From an uncultured Erysipelotrichaceae bacterium (lineage in GTDB: Bacteria; Bacillota_I; Bacilli_A; RF39; UBA660), in assembly GCA_902795675.1 (NCBI GenBank), contig CADBLZ010000113.1, positions 1 to 41,739 on the forward strand: a stretch of 41,739 bases of DNA. The letters run 5' to 3'. Below are positions 1-7,674 of this stretch, piece after piece (positions within the stretch are counted from its first letter, which is position 1; each line of letters begins with the position of its first letter). The notes beneath the pieces are model-generated. The model was not told the DNA's origin and ran no database searches. It saw nothing but the letters and a program-made list of their open reading frames with translations. Made by a program: the position numbers and the translations under genes.

Positions 1-6
1 TACCAT
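1..6 (-). CDS. Start codon of a divergent gene running off the left edge
   Basis: On the minus strand an ATG (4-6) is preceded by AAGGAG with a 7-nt spacer. Further upstream is an extended -10 box (TGATATAAT on the minus strand, about 40-48). Only the first two codons lie in the window, so no product can be named. The gene diverges from the YbjQ-like gene at 96. Confidence 0.45.
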
Positions 7-95
7 ATTCTCACTCCTTATTTAAGGCATCTTTCGATATTATTATATCATTGAACGAAAAAAATGATACAATGTAAATATAAAGGAGGTATAAA

Positions 96-386
96 ATGGA
101 TAGTAATATTTTAATAACTACCGGTGATATACATGAAGACTATGAAATAATTGATGCTGTATTCGCATTAGATTCATGTCAGCAAGGTTTCTTTACTGGT
201 GCTGATCCAAACAAGGCTTTTGACAAAGTAAAAGATGCGTTAAGAATAAAGGCTGCATCTTTAGGAGGACACGCTGTAATTAATTGTCAATTTGAATATA
301 GAGTTGCAACTACTTCAGGTGCTTTCGGAGGTTCAAAACAAGTAATTGAAATATTTGCATATGGTACTGCAGTTAGATTACATTAA
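96..386 (+). CDS. YbjQ/UPF0145-like small protein
   Basis: A 96-residue soluble protein. The central part (residues 40-65) reads like the YbjQ (DUF74) helix and strand, with the pattern A..LGG.AVI.C.FEY, and it ends in a short AYGTAV strand as that family does. YbjQ proteins form pentameric rings and are called putative heavy-metal-binding proteins, but their biochemical role is not settled. The start is clear: AGGAGG lies 7 nt before the ATG. The N-terminal 30 residues differ somewhat from classic members, so a distant relative is possible. It appears to be a single-gene unit, diverging from the gene at the left edge. Confidence 0.65.
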   Translation: MDSNILITTGDIHEDYEIIDAVFALDSCQQGFFTGADPNKAFDKVKDALRIKAASLGGHAVINCQFEYRVATTSGAFGGSKQVIEIFAYGTAVRLH

Positions 387-517
387 TTAAATAGATGGTG
401 TATTTACTTTTGTCAAAATATTATGATGTATTTTATTTAGCAATTGAAAAACTTAATTCATAGATTTGTGCCCATTTTTTCGTAAACATGTTAAATAAAG
501 GCCCTATTTATGAAATT

Positions 518-543
518 AAAGAATCTGTTACAGATTCTTTTTT
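518..543 (+). terminator. Intrinsic terminator in the 387-683 gap
   Basis: A 10-bp stem (518-527 with 531-540) with a TTA loop is followed by a T run. It lies about 130 nt after the YbjQ-like stop. The rest of the 387-683 gap holds two AGGTGAAAA direct repeats (599-618) and a 9-codon ATG frame at 620-649, but no convincing gene. Confidence 0.75.
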
Positions 544-683
544 CATTTGTATGATGATTTATATAGTTAAAAATCAGTTAATAAGTGATGCTATTTTCTA
601 GGTGAAAATTAGGTGAAAAATGGGTTTTTTTCTTGTAATAAAGGAGTAAAAAGTTTAAAATATACTTTAAGGGAGGAAAGAAC

Positions 684-1355
684 ATGAGTAATAAAGTTTA
701 TAAAGAAGAAATAAATGACGCAAGTGATTACGTTGATGATTTATCTTTAGAAGAAAAAGTAGAAATACTAGATAAGAGAGTTACTGCTACATTAATAGTT
801 TCAATTATTACATTATTAATTGCTGTAGTATTACTATTCGGTGTATTTAGTGGAACAAAATCTGATTCTAAGAATTCTGGTAGTAATGGTTCTTCTAAAA
901 CTCAAGAACAATCATATAGTACTGAGAAATTTAAAGTTATTAAAGGTACTGATATCGAAAAAGAATCTAAAGGTAAAACTATTATGATTTTCATCGGTAG
1001 ACAAAACTGTGGATACTGTGCAGCATTTGCTCCAGTTCTAGAAAAAGTTCAAGAAACTTACGGATTCACTGCTTATTATATTGATTTATATAGTATTTAT
1101 AATCAAAACTGGACTGAAACTAATGGACAAGATCAAATTCTTGATCAAGAATCATTAAATGCCATTACTTCATTAACAGGTACTGGTTATGCATTAGATG
1201 GTAAGTCTTCATTAGAAACTTTTGCTAGAGATAACTTTGGTGCTACACCTGAAATATTATTTGTTAAGAATAATAAATTAGTTGGTGGTATTCCAGGTTA
1301 TGTTGAAGAAGCAACTTTAAATGATTATCTTGAAAAAATGGGATTTAGTAAATAA
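684..1355 (+). CDS. Membrane-anchored thioredoxin-like protein
   Basis: A 223-residue protein. The N-terminal 33 residues are charged. A single hydrophobic segment at about 34-54 is followed by a Ser/Gly/Asn/Lys linker (57-80) and a thioredoxin-like domain (about 83-220). The strand IMIFIGRQNCGYC carries a CGYC redox pair at residues 109-112. The topology implied is an N-in membrane anchor with the thiol domain outside the cell, which suits a thiol-disulfide oxidoreductase or reductase of exported proteins. The family resembles the bacteriocin-transport accessory/thioredoxin-like group. A canonical cis-proline is not obvious (ATPEILF is the likely site). The start is supported by GGGAGG 8 nt before the ATG. 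No partner gene lies next to it. Confidence 0.75.
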   Translation: MSNKVYKEEINDASDYVDDLSLEEKVEILDKRVTATLIVSIITLLIAVVLLFGVFSGTKSDSKNSGSNGSSKTQEQSYSTEKFKVIKGTDIEKESKGKTIMIFIGRQNCGYCAAFAPVLEKVQETYGFTAYYIDLYSIYNQNWTETNGQDQILDQESLNAITSLTGTGYALDGKSSLETFARDNFGATPEILFVKNNKLVGGIPGYVEEATLNDYLEKMGFSK

Positions 1356-1371
1356 TACTAAATCCTTTTTT
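1341..1371 (+). terminator. Terminator overlapping the thioredoxin-like stop codon
   Basis: A perfect 10-bp stem (1341-1350 with 1355-1364) is followed by six or seven T. The left arm encodes the last codons of the thioredoxin-like gene, so the stem includes coding sequence. Confidence 0.88.
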
Positions 1372-1402
1372 GTATGGTATTATATTACTGGTTGTGATAT
1401 AT

Positions 1403-3052
1403 ATGTATATTAAAAATTTAACATTTGCTTTTGGCTTACAAGATATATTTACTGATGTTAATATTCAAATTAAAGATAGTAGTCATACGGGTATTATTGG
1501 TGTTAATGGCGCTGGTAAATCAACTTTCTTTAATTTAATCCTTGGTAAGATTGAACCAGATGAAGGTAAGATTATTTTAAAACCTGGAACAAGAATTGGT
1601 TTTCTACCGCAAGTTATTGGTGATGAAATACCTAGTACAGATATTAGTGTGTTTGACTTTTTATTATCAGGAAGACCTATTAGAGATTTAGAACAAGAAC
1701 TAAGTACTATTTATGAAGAATTAAGTACTTGTACTGATGATAAGAAGACAAATCAATTATTAAGTAGAGTTAATAAAGTACAACAAAAGTTAGATTATTT
1801 TGATCAATACAATGCTGAAAGTGAATTACTTAGAATTATTGCTGGTATGAGTATTTCAGATGAGTTATTAGATTTAAAAGTTAATAATCTATCTGGTGGT
1901 CAAAAAAGTAAAGTAGCATTTGCAAGACTACTTTACTCTAAACCTGATATTTTATTATTAGATGAACCTACTAATCATTTGGATCAAGATAGTAAAGATT
2001 ATATTATTAATTATTTAAGAAATTATCATGGTATGGTTTTAGTTATTTCACATGATATAGATTTTTTAAATGATGTTACTGATAATACTTTATATGTAGA
2101 TAAGTTAAATCATTCTATGGAATTATATCCAGGTAATTATGAAAAGTATTTAAAGATTAGAAAAGAACGTGAGTTAGCTAAGGAAAGACTTTATAATAAA
2201 CAAGTTAAAGAAGAAGAAAAGTTAAAGAGAATTATTGCTAAGTATATTGGTGGTAATGAAAAGAAAGCTAATATCGCTAAGGATAGAATAAAGAAATTAG
2301 AAAAGTTAGAAGAAGTTAAAGTTACTTTAGATAAGAAAGATAAAACAAGTAATATTAAGATACACGTTAATCACCCTAGTGGTATTATTCCAATTAAGGT
2401 TGAGAATTTAAAATTTGGTTATACTGAAGATAAGTTATTATATGATAAGTTAACATTTGATTTAGAGCGTGGAGAAAAGTTTTTAATTATTGGAGAGAAT
2501 GGTATTGGTAAGTCTACTCTATTAAAACTTATTATGAATGAGTTAACACCTATTGATGGGAAGATATCTATTAATGATAAGTGTGAGATTGCTTATTATG
2601 CACAAGAGCATGAAGGTTTAAATAAGGATTTAACTATTATAGATAGTTTTAAAGAGTTTAATTTAAGTAAGAATCAATTAAGATCATTTTTAGGTAATTT
2701 TTTATTCCATGGTGATGATGTTTTTAAGAAGATTAGTTATTTATCTCCGGGAGAAAGAAGTCGTGTAGCATTGGCTAAAATTAGCCTTTCTGGAGCTAAT
2801 ACATTAATATTAGATGAACCTACTAACCATTTGGATCCCGAAACACAAAAGATTATTGCTGATACTTTTAAAGACTTTGAAGGAACAATGTTAGTTGTAT
2901 CTCATAATTTGGAGTTTGTTGATAATTTAGGTATTAGTAGAATGCTTTTATTACCTAGTGGTGAGATTAAATATTACGATAAAGAAGTTATTAAATATTA
3001 CGAAGAATTAAACAATGTTTCGAAATATAAAAAAAGAAATAAAAATGTGTGA
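1403..3052 (+). CDS. ABC-F family ATPase
   Basis: A 549-residue soluble protein with two ATP-binding cassettes and no membrane segment, as in ABC-F proteins that act on the ribosome (translation factors or antibiotic-protection proteins). The first Walker A (GVNGAGKS) is near residues 33-40, followed by the signature LSGGQKSK and Walker B LLLDEPTNHLD. The second cassette has GENGIGKS, LSPGERSR and LILDEPTNHLD. A Lys/Glu-rich linker of about 80 residues joins the cassettes. An in-frame TTG at 1370 lies inside the preceding terminator, so the ATG at 1403 was chosen. It sits 19 nt after an extended -10 (TGGTATTAT) and has only a GTGAT-like ribosome site. The gene ends in TGA. Whether it is a housekeeping or resistance type cannot be told from this. 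Confidence 0.88.
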   Translation: MYIKNLTFAFGLQDIFTDVNIQIKDSSHTGIIGVNGAGKSTFFNLILGKIEPDEGKIILKPGTRIGFLPQVIGDEIPSTDISVFDFLLSGRPIRDLEQELSTIYEELSTCTDDKKTNQLLSRVNKVQQKLDYFDQYNAESELLRIIAGMSISDELLDLKVNNLSGGQKSKVAFARLLYSKPDILLLDEPTNHLDQDSKDYIINYLRNYHGMVLVISHDIDFLNDVTDNTLYVDKLNHSMELYPGNYEKYLKIRKERELAKERLYNKQVKEEEKLKRIIAKYIGGNEKKANIAKDRIKKLEKLEEVKVTLDKKDKTSNIKIHVNHPSGIIPIKVENLKFGYTEDKLLYDKLTFDLERGEKFLIIGENGIGKSTLLKLIMNELTPIDGKISINDKCEIAYYAQEHEGLNKDLTIIDSFKEFNLSKNQLRSFLGNFLFHGDDVFKKISYLSPGERSRVALAKISLSGANTLILDEPTNHLDPETQKIIADTFKDFEGTMLVVSHNLEFVDNLGISRMLLLPSGEIKYYDKEVIKYYEELNNVSKYKKRNKNV

Positions 3053-3102
3053 TATAATATATTGTAGAATAGTATAAATTATTTTAGAAACGGAGAGGTT
3101 AA

Positions 3103-3423
3103 ATGAAAGTATACAAAAGATTAGTAAGAGACAAAGTACCCGATATGATACTTAGGGATAATCAACTTCCAGTTACAAGAACTCTTAATGATAAGGAGTA
3201 TGAGGAAGAACTTAATAAAAAATTAGAGGAAGAAGTTAAAGATTATTTAGTAAATAAGAACTATATTGATATGATCGATATCGTCGAAGTTATTGATGCC
3301 ATCCTTGATTTTAAAGGCATTGATAAAGATGCATTCGAAAAAGAACGTATTAATAAAGCAAATAAAAAAGGTACATTTAAAGACAGAACTTATTTAGAAA
3401 AAATAATGGAACAAACTGATTAA
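3103..3423 (+). CDS. COG4997-type NTP pyrophosphohydrolase
   Basis: A 106-residue all-alpha protein that begins KVYKRLVRDKVPDMI, the typical opening of the predicted house-cleaning nucleoside triphosphate pyrophosphohydrolases (MazG/PRA-PH superfamily, COG4997). The metal-binding acidic pattern is visible: EELNKKLEEEV at about 29-39, and IDIVEVIDAI at about 59-68. Such enzymes hydrolyse non-canonical NTPs to the monophosphate and pyrophosphate. GGAGAGG precedes the ATG by about 5 nt. The next gene starts 18 nt after its stop with no terminator between, so the two are probably co-transcribed. Confidence 0.78.
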   Translation: MKVYKRLVRDKVPDMILRDNQLPVTRTLNDKEYEEELNKKLEEEVKDYLVNKNYIDMIDIVEVIDAILDFKGIDKDAFEKERINKANKKGTFKDRTYLEKIMEQTD

Positions 3424-3441
3424 TCTTGTGGTAAAGGTAGA

Positions 3442-4014
3442 GTGATTAGGATGTATACAAAGTTAGAAGAGGCACTACATTTTGTAATGAAATGTTATGA
3501 AGGCCAAAAAAGAAGAAATGATAATATTAACAGATCTTATCAACCAATTGTTGTAGCTAATATGATAAGAAATATTAATGACATTGAAGACGTTACTGTT
3601 GCTGCACTACTTCATAGAACTATTATGGATACTGAATATGGATATGAAGAAATTGAAGAAATGTTTGGAACTTTAGTTGCAGATATGGTAAGTGATTTAT
3701 CAGAAGATATGTCTATAGCTAAGTGGTTAGATCGTAAAAAAGATTTTATTAAACGTATGAAACAATGTAATGATATTGATGTTATCAATATTGTTGTGGC
3801 TGCTAAGTTAGCCGACCTTTTAGGAGATTACCAAGCTTTCTTAAAACGTGGAGACAAGATTTGGAAAGACGTTGGTGGAAGCAAAGAAGAAAATGCTTAT
3901 GTTTATCGTGAGATATACAGTTTAGCTAAGAGAAAAAGAGCTAATAGTAATCTACTTGAAAGATATAAAAATATGATTATTATTTATTTTGGAGAAATAG
4001 ACGAAGAGGATTAA
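3442..4014 (+). CDS. Degenerate RelA/SpoT-type HD-domain protein
   Basis: A 190-residue protein matching only the HD (ppGpp hydrolase) domain of RelA/SpoT. The landmarks align, but key residues are changed: the HP histidine is Q34 (SYQP), the HD pair is H58-R59 (LLHRTIMDT), and the ED pair is M62-D63. The KLAD aspartate (D125) remains. The HD metal site therefore looks broken and hydrolase activity is unlikely; a binding or regulatory role is inference. The GTG at 3442 has AAGG 4 nt upstream. An in-frame ATG at 3451 with a poor ribosome site is an alternative start. It follows the pyrophosphohydrolase gene closely and ends in a terminator. Confidence 0.72.
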   Translation: MIRMYTKLEEALHFVMKCYEGQKRRNDNINRSYQPIVVANMIRNINDIEDVTVAALLHRTIMDTEYGYEEIEEMFGTLVADMVSDLSEDMSIAKWLDRKKDFIKRMKQCNDIDVINIVVAAKLADLLGDYQAFLKRGDKIWKDVGGSKEENAYVYREIYSLAKRKRANSNLLERYKNMIIIYFGEIDEED

Positions 4015-4033
4015 TTTTTATTAATCTTTTTTT
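4009..4033 (+). terminator. Terminator overlapping the RelA-like stop
   Basis: A 6-bp stem GATTAA/TTAATC (4009-4014 with 4021-4026) is followed by seven T. The left arm contains the stop codon. Confidence 0.78.
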
Positions 4034-4040
4034 GTGCAAT

Positions 4041-4068
4041 AAAAAACAGATACTATTTAGTATCTGTT
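4041..4068 (-). terminator. Terminator of the AAA+ gene
   Basis: A 10-bp stem (4045-4054 with 4059-4068) overlaps the AAA+ stop codon (4053-4055). The A run at 4041-4046 gives the U tail on the minus strand. Confidence 0.85.
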
Positions 4069-5027
4069 AAATCAACATTCTCTTCTGCAATTAGATCTTT
4101 GAAATCTACTTTGAATTTTTCAATTGCTTTCTTTCTAGCATCTTCATATACGTTTCTAGCATTACATATAGCTTTATAAATATGTTTTGTTTTGCATTCA
4201 TGTTCGTTATCAAATAAAGCATATGTAAAAGCGTTAGAAAGAATTGTTAAACATATATCTGGATATCTAGATGATATTTCATATACTCTTTTATATTCAT
4301 CTGTCATATCAACAATGAATTTCATGAATCTTTCTTTTACGAAATCAGTGTAGTTAAGTTTTACACCTGTTTGTTTTTCAATCTTTGGTAATGTACCAAG
4401 AAGAACTTTAACACAAGTTTCTTGATCTACTTCTTTTACATCAATTTTTTGGAAACGTCTTAAGAAGGCTCTATCACGCATGAAGTATTGTTCATATTCT
4501 TCATCTGTAGTAGCACCAATCATTTTTATTTCACCACGGTCTAAACCAGCTTTAAACATGTTAGCGAAGTCGATTCCGCCTTCTGCTCCTTCTTTATTAA
4601 CTAGGACATGTGTTTCATCTAGAAAAACGATAGTTTTAGGACGATTTGCGAGTTCTTTTACAAGTAAGTCTACTCTGTTCTCTATTTGTCCATTTGCTTC
4701 TGTTTTGCCCAATAAAGAGGTTACATTAAGCTTATATATTTCATGATCTTTTAAAGCTTCTGGAACTAGTCCTTTTGTTATACGATAAGCTACACCTTCA
4801 ACGATAGCAGTTTTACCTGTACCAGCCTTACCAACTAGTAATGGACTTTTTTCTGGTGTAAGTAAAGTCATGATAACTTGTTTTATTTCTTCTGTACGTC
4901 CAATAGATGGATCAGTAATATATTCGTTAGCTGTTAAGTTTTTACCATAACGTTCTAGAATACTGAATGTATTACCTGTTGGATTTAATGTTTCAATTGG
5001 ATTTGTATCTTCTAATGTTTCAATCAT
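4053..5027 (-). CDS. Single-module Clp/Hsp100-type AAA+ ATPase
   Basis: A 324-residue protein resembling only the first AAA+ module of ClpB/ClpC. It lacks the double-Clp N-domain and the second module. Walker A GKAGTGKT is at about 66-73, Walker B IVFLDE at about 133-138 and the sensor-1 region GATTDEEY at about 171-178. RDRAFLRRF (184-192) supplies candidate arginine fingers. Two upstream codons could extend the frame to 5075, but the ATG at 5027 has GGTGAT 4 nt upstream and an extended -10 16 nt from the start, so it was chosen. Its role (unfoldase, disaggregase or adaptor) cannot be told from sequence. No protease subunit lies nearby. Confidence 0.78.
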   Translation of the reverse strand: MIETLEDTNPIETLNPTGNTFSILERYGKNLTANEYITDPSIGRTEEIKQVIMTLLTPEKSPLLVGKAGTGKTAIVEGVAYRITKGLVPEALKDHEIYKLNVTSLLGKTEANGQIENRVDLLVKELANRPKTIVFLDETHVLVNKEGAEGGIDFANMFKAGLDRGEIKMIGATTDEEYEQYFMRDRAFLRRFQKIDVKEVDQETCVKVLLGTLPKIEKQTGVKLNYTDFVKERFMKFIVDMTDEYKRVYEISSRYPDICLTILSNAFTYALFDNEHECKTKHIYKAICNARNVYEDARKKAIEKFKVDFKDLIAEENVDLTDTK

Positions 5028-5043
5028 TGTAATCACCGTCTTA

Positions 5044-5052
5044 ATTATAACA
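5044..5052 (-). promoter_or_regulatory. Extended -10 promoter of the AAA+ gene
   Basis: TGTTATAAT on the minus strand; the -10 hexamer ends 16 nt before the ATG at 5027. The predicted leader is about 10 nt and consists almost only of the GGTGAT ribosome site. Confidence 0.65.
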
Positions 5053-5062
5053 TAAATAACAA

Positions 5063-5090
5063 AATAAAAAAGCAAGTATTAACTTGCTTT
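5063..5090 (-). terminator. Terminator after tRNA-Asn
   Basis: A 9-bp stem (5069-5077 with 5082-5090) and an A-rich stretch at 5063-5070 that gives the U tail. It separates the tRNA from the AAA+ gene. Confidence 0.82.
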
Positions 5091-5101
5091 ATTTATCACA
5101 A

Positions 5102-5177
5102 TGGCGCCCGATGTAGGGCTCGAACCTACGACCTAACGGTTAACAGCCGTGCGCTCTACCAACTGAGCTAATCGGGC
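5102..5177 (-). tRNA. tRNA-Asn (GTT), CCA encoded
   Basis: A complete cloverleaf of 76 nt. The acceptor arms GCCCGAT and ATCGGGC pair perfectly, the T arm contains GGTTCGAGCCC, and the anticodon loop is CTGTTAA. The discriminator base is G and the 3' CCA is encoded (TGG at 5102-5104 on the plus strand). The outermost anticodon-stem pair (C-T) is mismatched, which is tolerable. It has its own consensus promoter and terminator. Confidence 0.97.
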
Positions 5178-5188
5178 ATTGCTCTTTA

Positions 5189-5216
5189 ATTATAGCATTT
5201 TGAGGCACATTGTCAA
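5189..5216 (-). promoter_or_regulatory. tRNA-Asn promoter
   Basis: On the minus strand, TTGACA (5211-5216), a 16-bp spacer with TG at the extended -10 position, and TATAAT (5189-5194). The transcript would begin about 5 nt before the mature tRNA. Confidence 0.92.
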
Positions 5217-5249
5217 CATTTTTTAATTATTTTTTTATAAAAATATCAC

Positions 5250-6137
5250 TTATTGAACATCAGTATTATTTTCACCTTCAGATGGTGTAATTGTTACTGT
5301 AGTTTCAGGTGTTTGTTCTTCTTCAACAATTTGATTTTGTGATTCTATTTCACCTTCTGGAGCAGGTGCTGGTTGTTCTGTTTCGTAAGATGGATTTACT
5401 TGGATGCTTGGTTTTAAAACATTGTCTGTATGTTCAATTGTTATTTCTTGTTTTTCTTCTATTGGAATTGGAAGTGTGAAGTTATTATTCTCTTCTACTA
5501 CTTCTTTTTTATTTAATGTTTGAATAGTATTAATCTCTGGTTCTTTTTCTTCAAATACTTCGTATTTTTCTTCATAAGCTGCTGATTTTGGAGCATCAAA
5601 GATAACAAATGATTGATTTAACCCTAAGTATTTAACTAGATATTGCATTGGGAATCCACCAGCTTTTTCATTATAACGAAAAGCTAGAGCATTGTAATCT
5701 CTTCTAGCAATAGCTACACCATTAGTAGTTGAATTCATATCTTCTTCTGTAAATGTACCAATAGTTTGAAGTTTTTCAACTCCTGGATAGTATTCTAGTT
5801 TTAGATTCTTAGATAGTTTAAATTTATTCATTGCATTACTAGTTTTTACTTTTTGGTTAACATCACCTGTCATACCTTTGTCCATAGCTACTTGTAGTTT
5901 TGATAATTCTACTTTTATTTCTTCTACATTACTATATTTAGACATTATTTCGTCAGCTATTGCTTTAGCTTCATTAATCTTTTGAATTAAGTATGAATCA
6001 AGTGTTTTAGTAAATAGTTCTCTAATGTCATCTGTTTTACCTTTTAAGTCTCTATACTCTTTAAAGATATATAGACCTATAGCTAAAAAGATAAATAAAA
6101 ATATATTACTAAAGAACATATTCATTATTGTCCCCAT
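5250..6137 (-). CDS. LemA family membrane protein with acidic C-terminal tail
   Basis: A 295-residue protein. One N-terminal membrane segment (about 8-25) is followed by a helical-bundle domain. The family landmark near residue 145 reads ARRDYN, followed by the A..YN.K...FP pattern and a following hydrophobic loop. LemA proteins are N-out anchored helical proteins of uncertain function. The last 100 residues are a proline/glutamate/threonine-rich low-complexity extension not found in short LemA proteins. The start is supported by AGGTGAG 7 nt upstream and a TGATATAAT box further back. It has its own promoter and lies downstream of the terminator of the aldehyde dehydrogenase gene. Confidence 0.82.
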   Translation of the reverse strand: MGTIMNMFFSNIFLFIFLAIGLYIFKEYRDLKGKTDDIRELFTKTLDSYLIQKINEAKAIADEIMSKYSNVEEIKVELSKLQVAMDKGMTGDVNQKVKTSNAMNKFKLSKNLKLEYYPGVEKLQTIGTFTEEDMNSTTNGVAIARRDYNALAFRYNEKAGGFPMQYLVKYLGLNQSFVIFDAPKSAAYEEKYEVFEEKEPEINTIQTLNKKEVVEENNNFTLPIPIEEKQEITIEHTDNVLKPSIQVNPSYETEQPAPAPEGEIESQNQIVEEEQTPETTVTITPSEGENNTDVQ

Positions 6138-6194
6138 TTTATCTCACCTATTCTATATATGATTATATCATATTTATTAACAATTAATTAATAA

Positions 6195-6226
6195 TAAAAA
6201 AAGTAGGTGTCTACCTACTTTTTTAT
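6195..6226. terminator. Terminator after the aldehyde dehydrogenase
   Basis: GTAGGT/ACCTAC stem with A/T extensions (6197-6208 with 6213-6224). A and T runs on both sides let it work in either direction; the relevant gene ends at 6226 on the minus strand. Confidence 0.85.
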
Positions 6227-7665
6227 TATTTTAAGATATTCTTTAGAATAACTGTTTTTGTTCTAGACATTTCTTTAAGTGTAGTCATTACACCTTCATT
6301 ACCTATACCACTATGATTCCATCCACCAAATGGCATTTCGAATGATCTGAAGAATGATGCACCATTAATAATAGCTCCACCACAATCTAATTGGTTAGCA
6401 ATTTTCATTGCATTAGAAGCATCTTTTGAGAAGATACATCCACATAAACCATAAGATGATTGGTTAGCTATCTTAATAGCTTCATTGATGTCATCAAAAC
6501 CAATTATTGGAATAACTGGACCAAAGATTTCCATATCTTTAGCAACTTCCATCTTTTTAGTTACGTTATCTAAGATTGTTATATCATAGAATGCACCATC
6601 TCTTTTACCACCATAGATGATTGTTGCACCTTCAGCTACTGTTTTATTAACTTGTTCTTCAACATTTTTAGCAGCTTGTTCAGATATTAAGCAACCAATT
6701 TCTACAGTTGGATCACTTGGCATTCCTCTTTTAATTTTAGATACACGTTTAATTAATTTATCAATAAATTCTTTCTTAACTGAGTTATGAATTAAGAAAC
6801 GTTTAGAAGCACAACATACTTGTCCAGTATTATATAATCTACCCCAAACAACTTCTTCAACAGCTAGATCAACGTCGCCATCTCTATCTAGAATGAAGGC
6901 ATCGTTTCCGCCTAATTCTAACATTGTATGAGTTAAGTTTTGAGCACAAGTACGCATTGTTTCCATACCACTCTTAGTAGCACCAGTAAGTGATACTAAG
7001 TTAACACCAGGATTAGCAGCTAATGCTTGAGCAGCAAATCCACCAGTACCATTAATTACGTTAATAGCACCTTCATCAACACCTGCTTCAATTAATAATT
7101 CAGCATATTTAGTTAGTGTTAATGGATTATGTGGTGATGGTTTCATAATTACAGCATTACCCATTAATAGAGCAGCTGGAATTTTTTGACAGAATAAATC
7201 TGAAGGGAAGTTGAAAGGAATGATTGCTTCAACTACACCTAACGGTTGTTGTTGAGTAAATTGAAGTGTATTTTCATTTCCTTTTTCTTGACCTGCAGGA
7301 ATTACATTACCATACATATGCTTAGCTTGTTCACAGAATGCTGGAATACCAATTGAAACGTTAGCGATTTCGCCATAAGCTTCAGTAATTGGTTTACCAG
7401 TTTCATCTGATAATAATTTAGCTAATTCATCTTTATGTTTTTCAACTAATGATACGAATTTCATTAGTATTGCAGCACGTTCATAAATAGGTTTTTTAAC
7501 CCATAATTTTTGACCTTTTCTTGCTGCAGCTACAGCAGCATCACAATCTTTTTGTGTACTTTCTGGAACTGTATCAATTACTTCTCTTGTTGCTGGATTA
7601 GTAATTGTTATTACAGCACCATCAGATGCGTCTAACCATTTATTTCCTATTAAATTCTTTGCCAT
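6226..7665 (-). CDS. NAD(P)-dependent aldehyde dehydrogenase
   Basis: A 479-residue member of the aldehyde dehydrogenase superfamily, nearest in feel to the succinate-semialdehyde dehydrogenase branch. Visible catalytic features are N152 in PFNFP, K175 in MKPSP, the general base E250 in LELGG, and the nucleophile C284 in GQVCCASKR. It oxidises an aldehyde to the acid, but the substrate is not decidable. A GTG three codons upstream lies inside the ribosome site, so the ATG at 7665 (AGGTGA, 6 nt spacer) is the start. The TAG of the FIST gene overlaps this ribosome site, and the 9-nt gap implies translational coupling. All catalytic residues are present. Confidence 0.88.
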   Translation of the reverse strand: MAKNLIGNKWLDASDGAVITITNPATREVIDTVPESTQKDCDAAVAAARKGQKLWVKKPIYERAAILMKFVSLVEKHKDELAKLLSDETGKPITEAYGEIANVSIGIPAFCEQAKHMYGNVIPAGQEKGNENTLQFTQQQPLGVVEAIIPFNFPSDLFCQKIPAALLMGNAVIMKPSPHNPLTLTKYAELLIEAGVDEGAINVINGTGGFAAQALAANPGVNLVSLTGATKSGMETMRTCAQNLTHTMLELGGNDAFILDRDGDVDLAVEEVVWGRLYNTGQVCCASKRFLIHNSVKKEFIDKLIKRVSKIKRGMPSDPTVEIGCLISEQAAKNVEEQVNKTVAEGATIIYGGKRDGAFYDITILDNVTKKMEVAKDMEIFGPVIPIIGFDDINEAIKIANQSSYGLCGCIFSKDASNAMKIANQLDCGGAIINGASFFRSFEMPFGGWNHSGIGNEGVMTTLKEMSRTKTVILKNILK

Positions 7666-7674
7666 GATTGTCAC

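Noticed and set aside
620..649. Nine-codon ATG frame ahead of the thioredoxin-like gene
   Set aside because: It has an AGGTGA-like site but ends 34 nt before the gene, with no overlap; too short and AT-rich to support.
1370..1402. TTG start 11 codons upstream for the ABC-F gene
   Set aside because: It lies in the U tail of the preceding terminator and upstream of the likely -10 box.
4480..4746. 88-codon plus-strand frame
   Set aside because: Antisense to the AAA+ gene, no ribosome site, no family resemblance.
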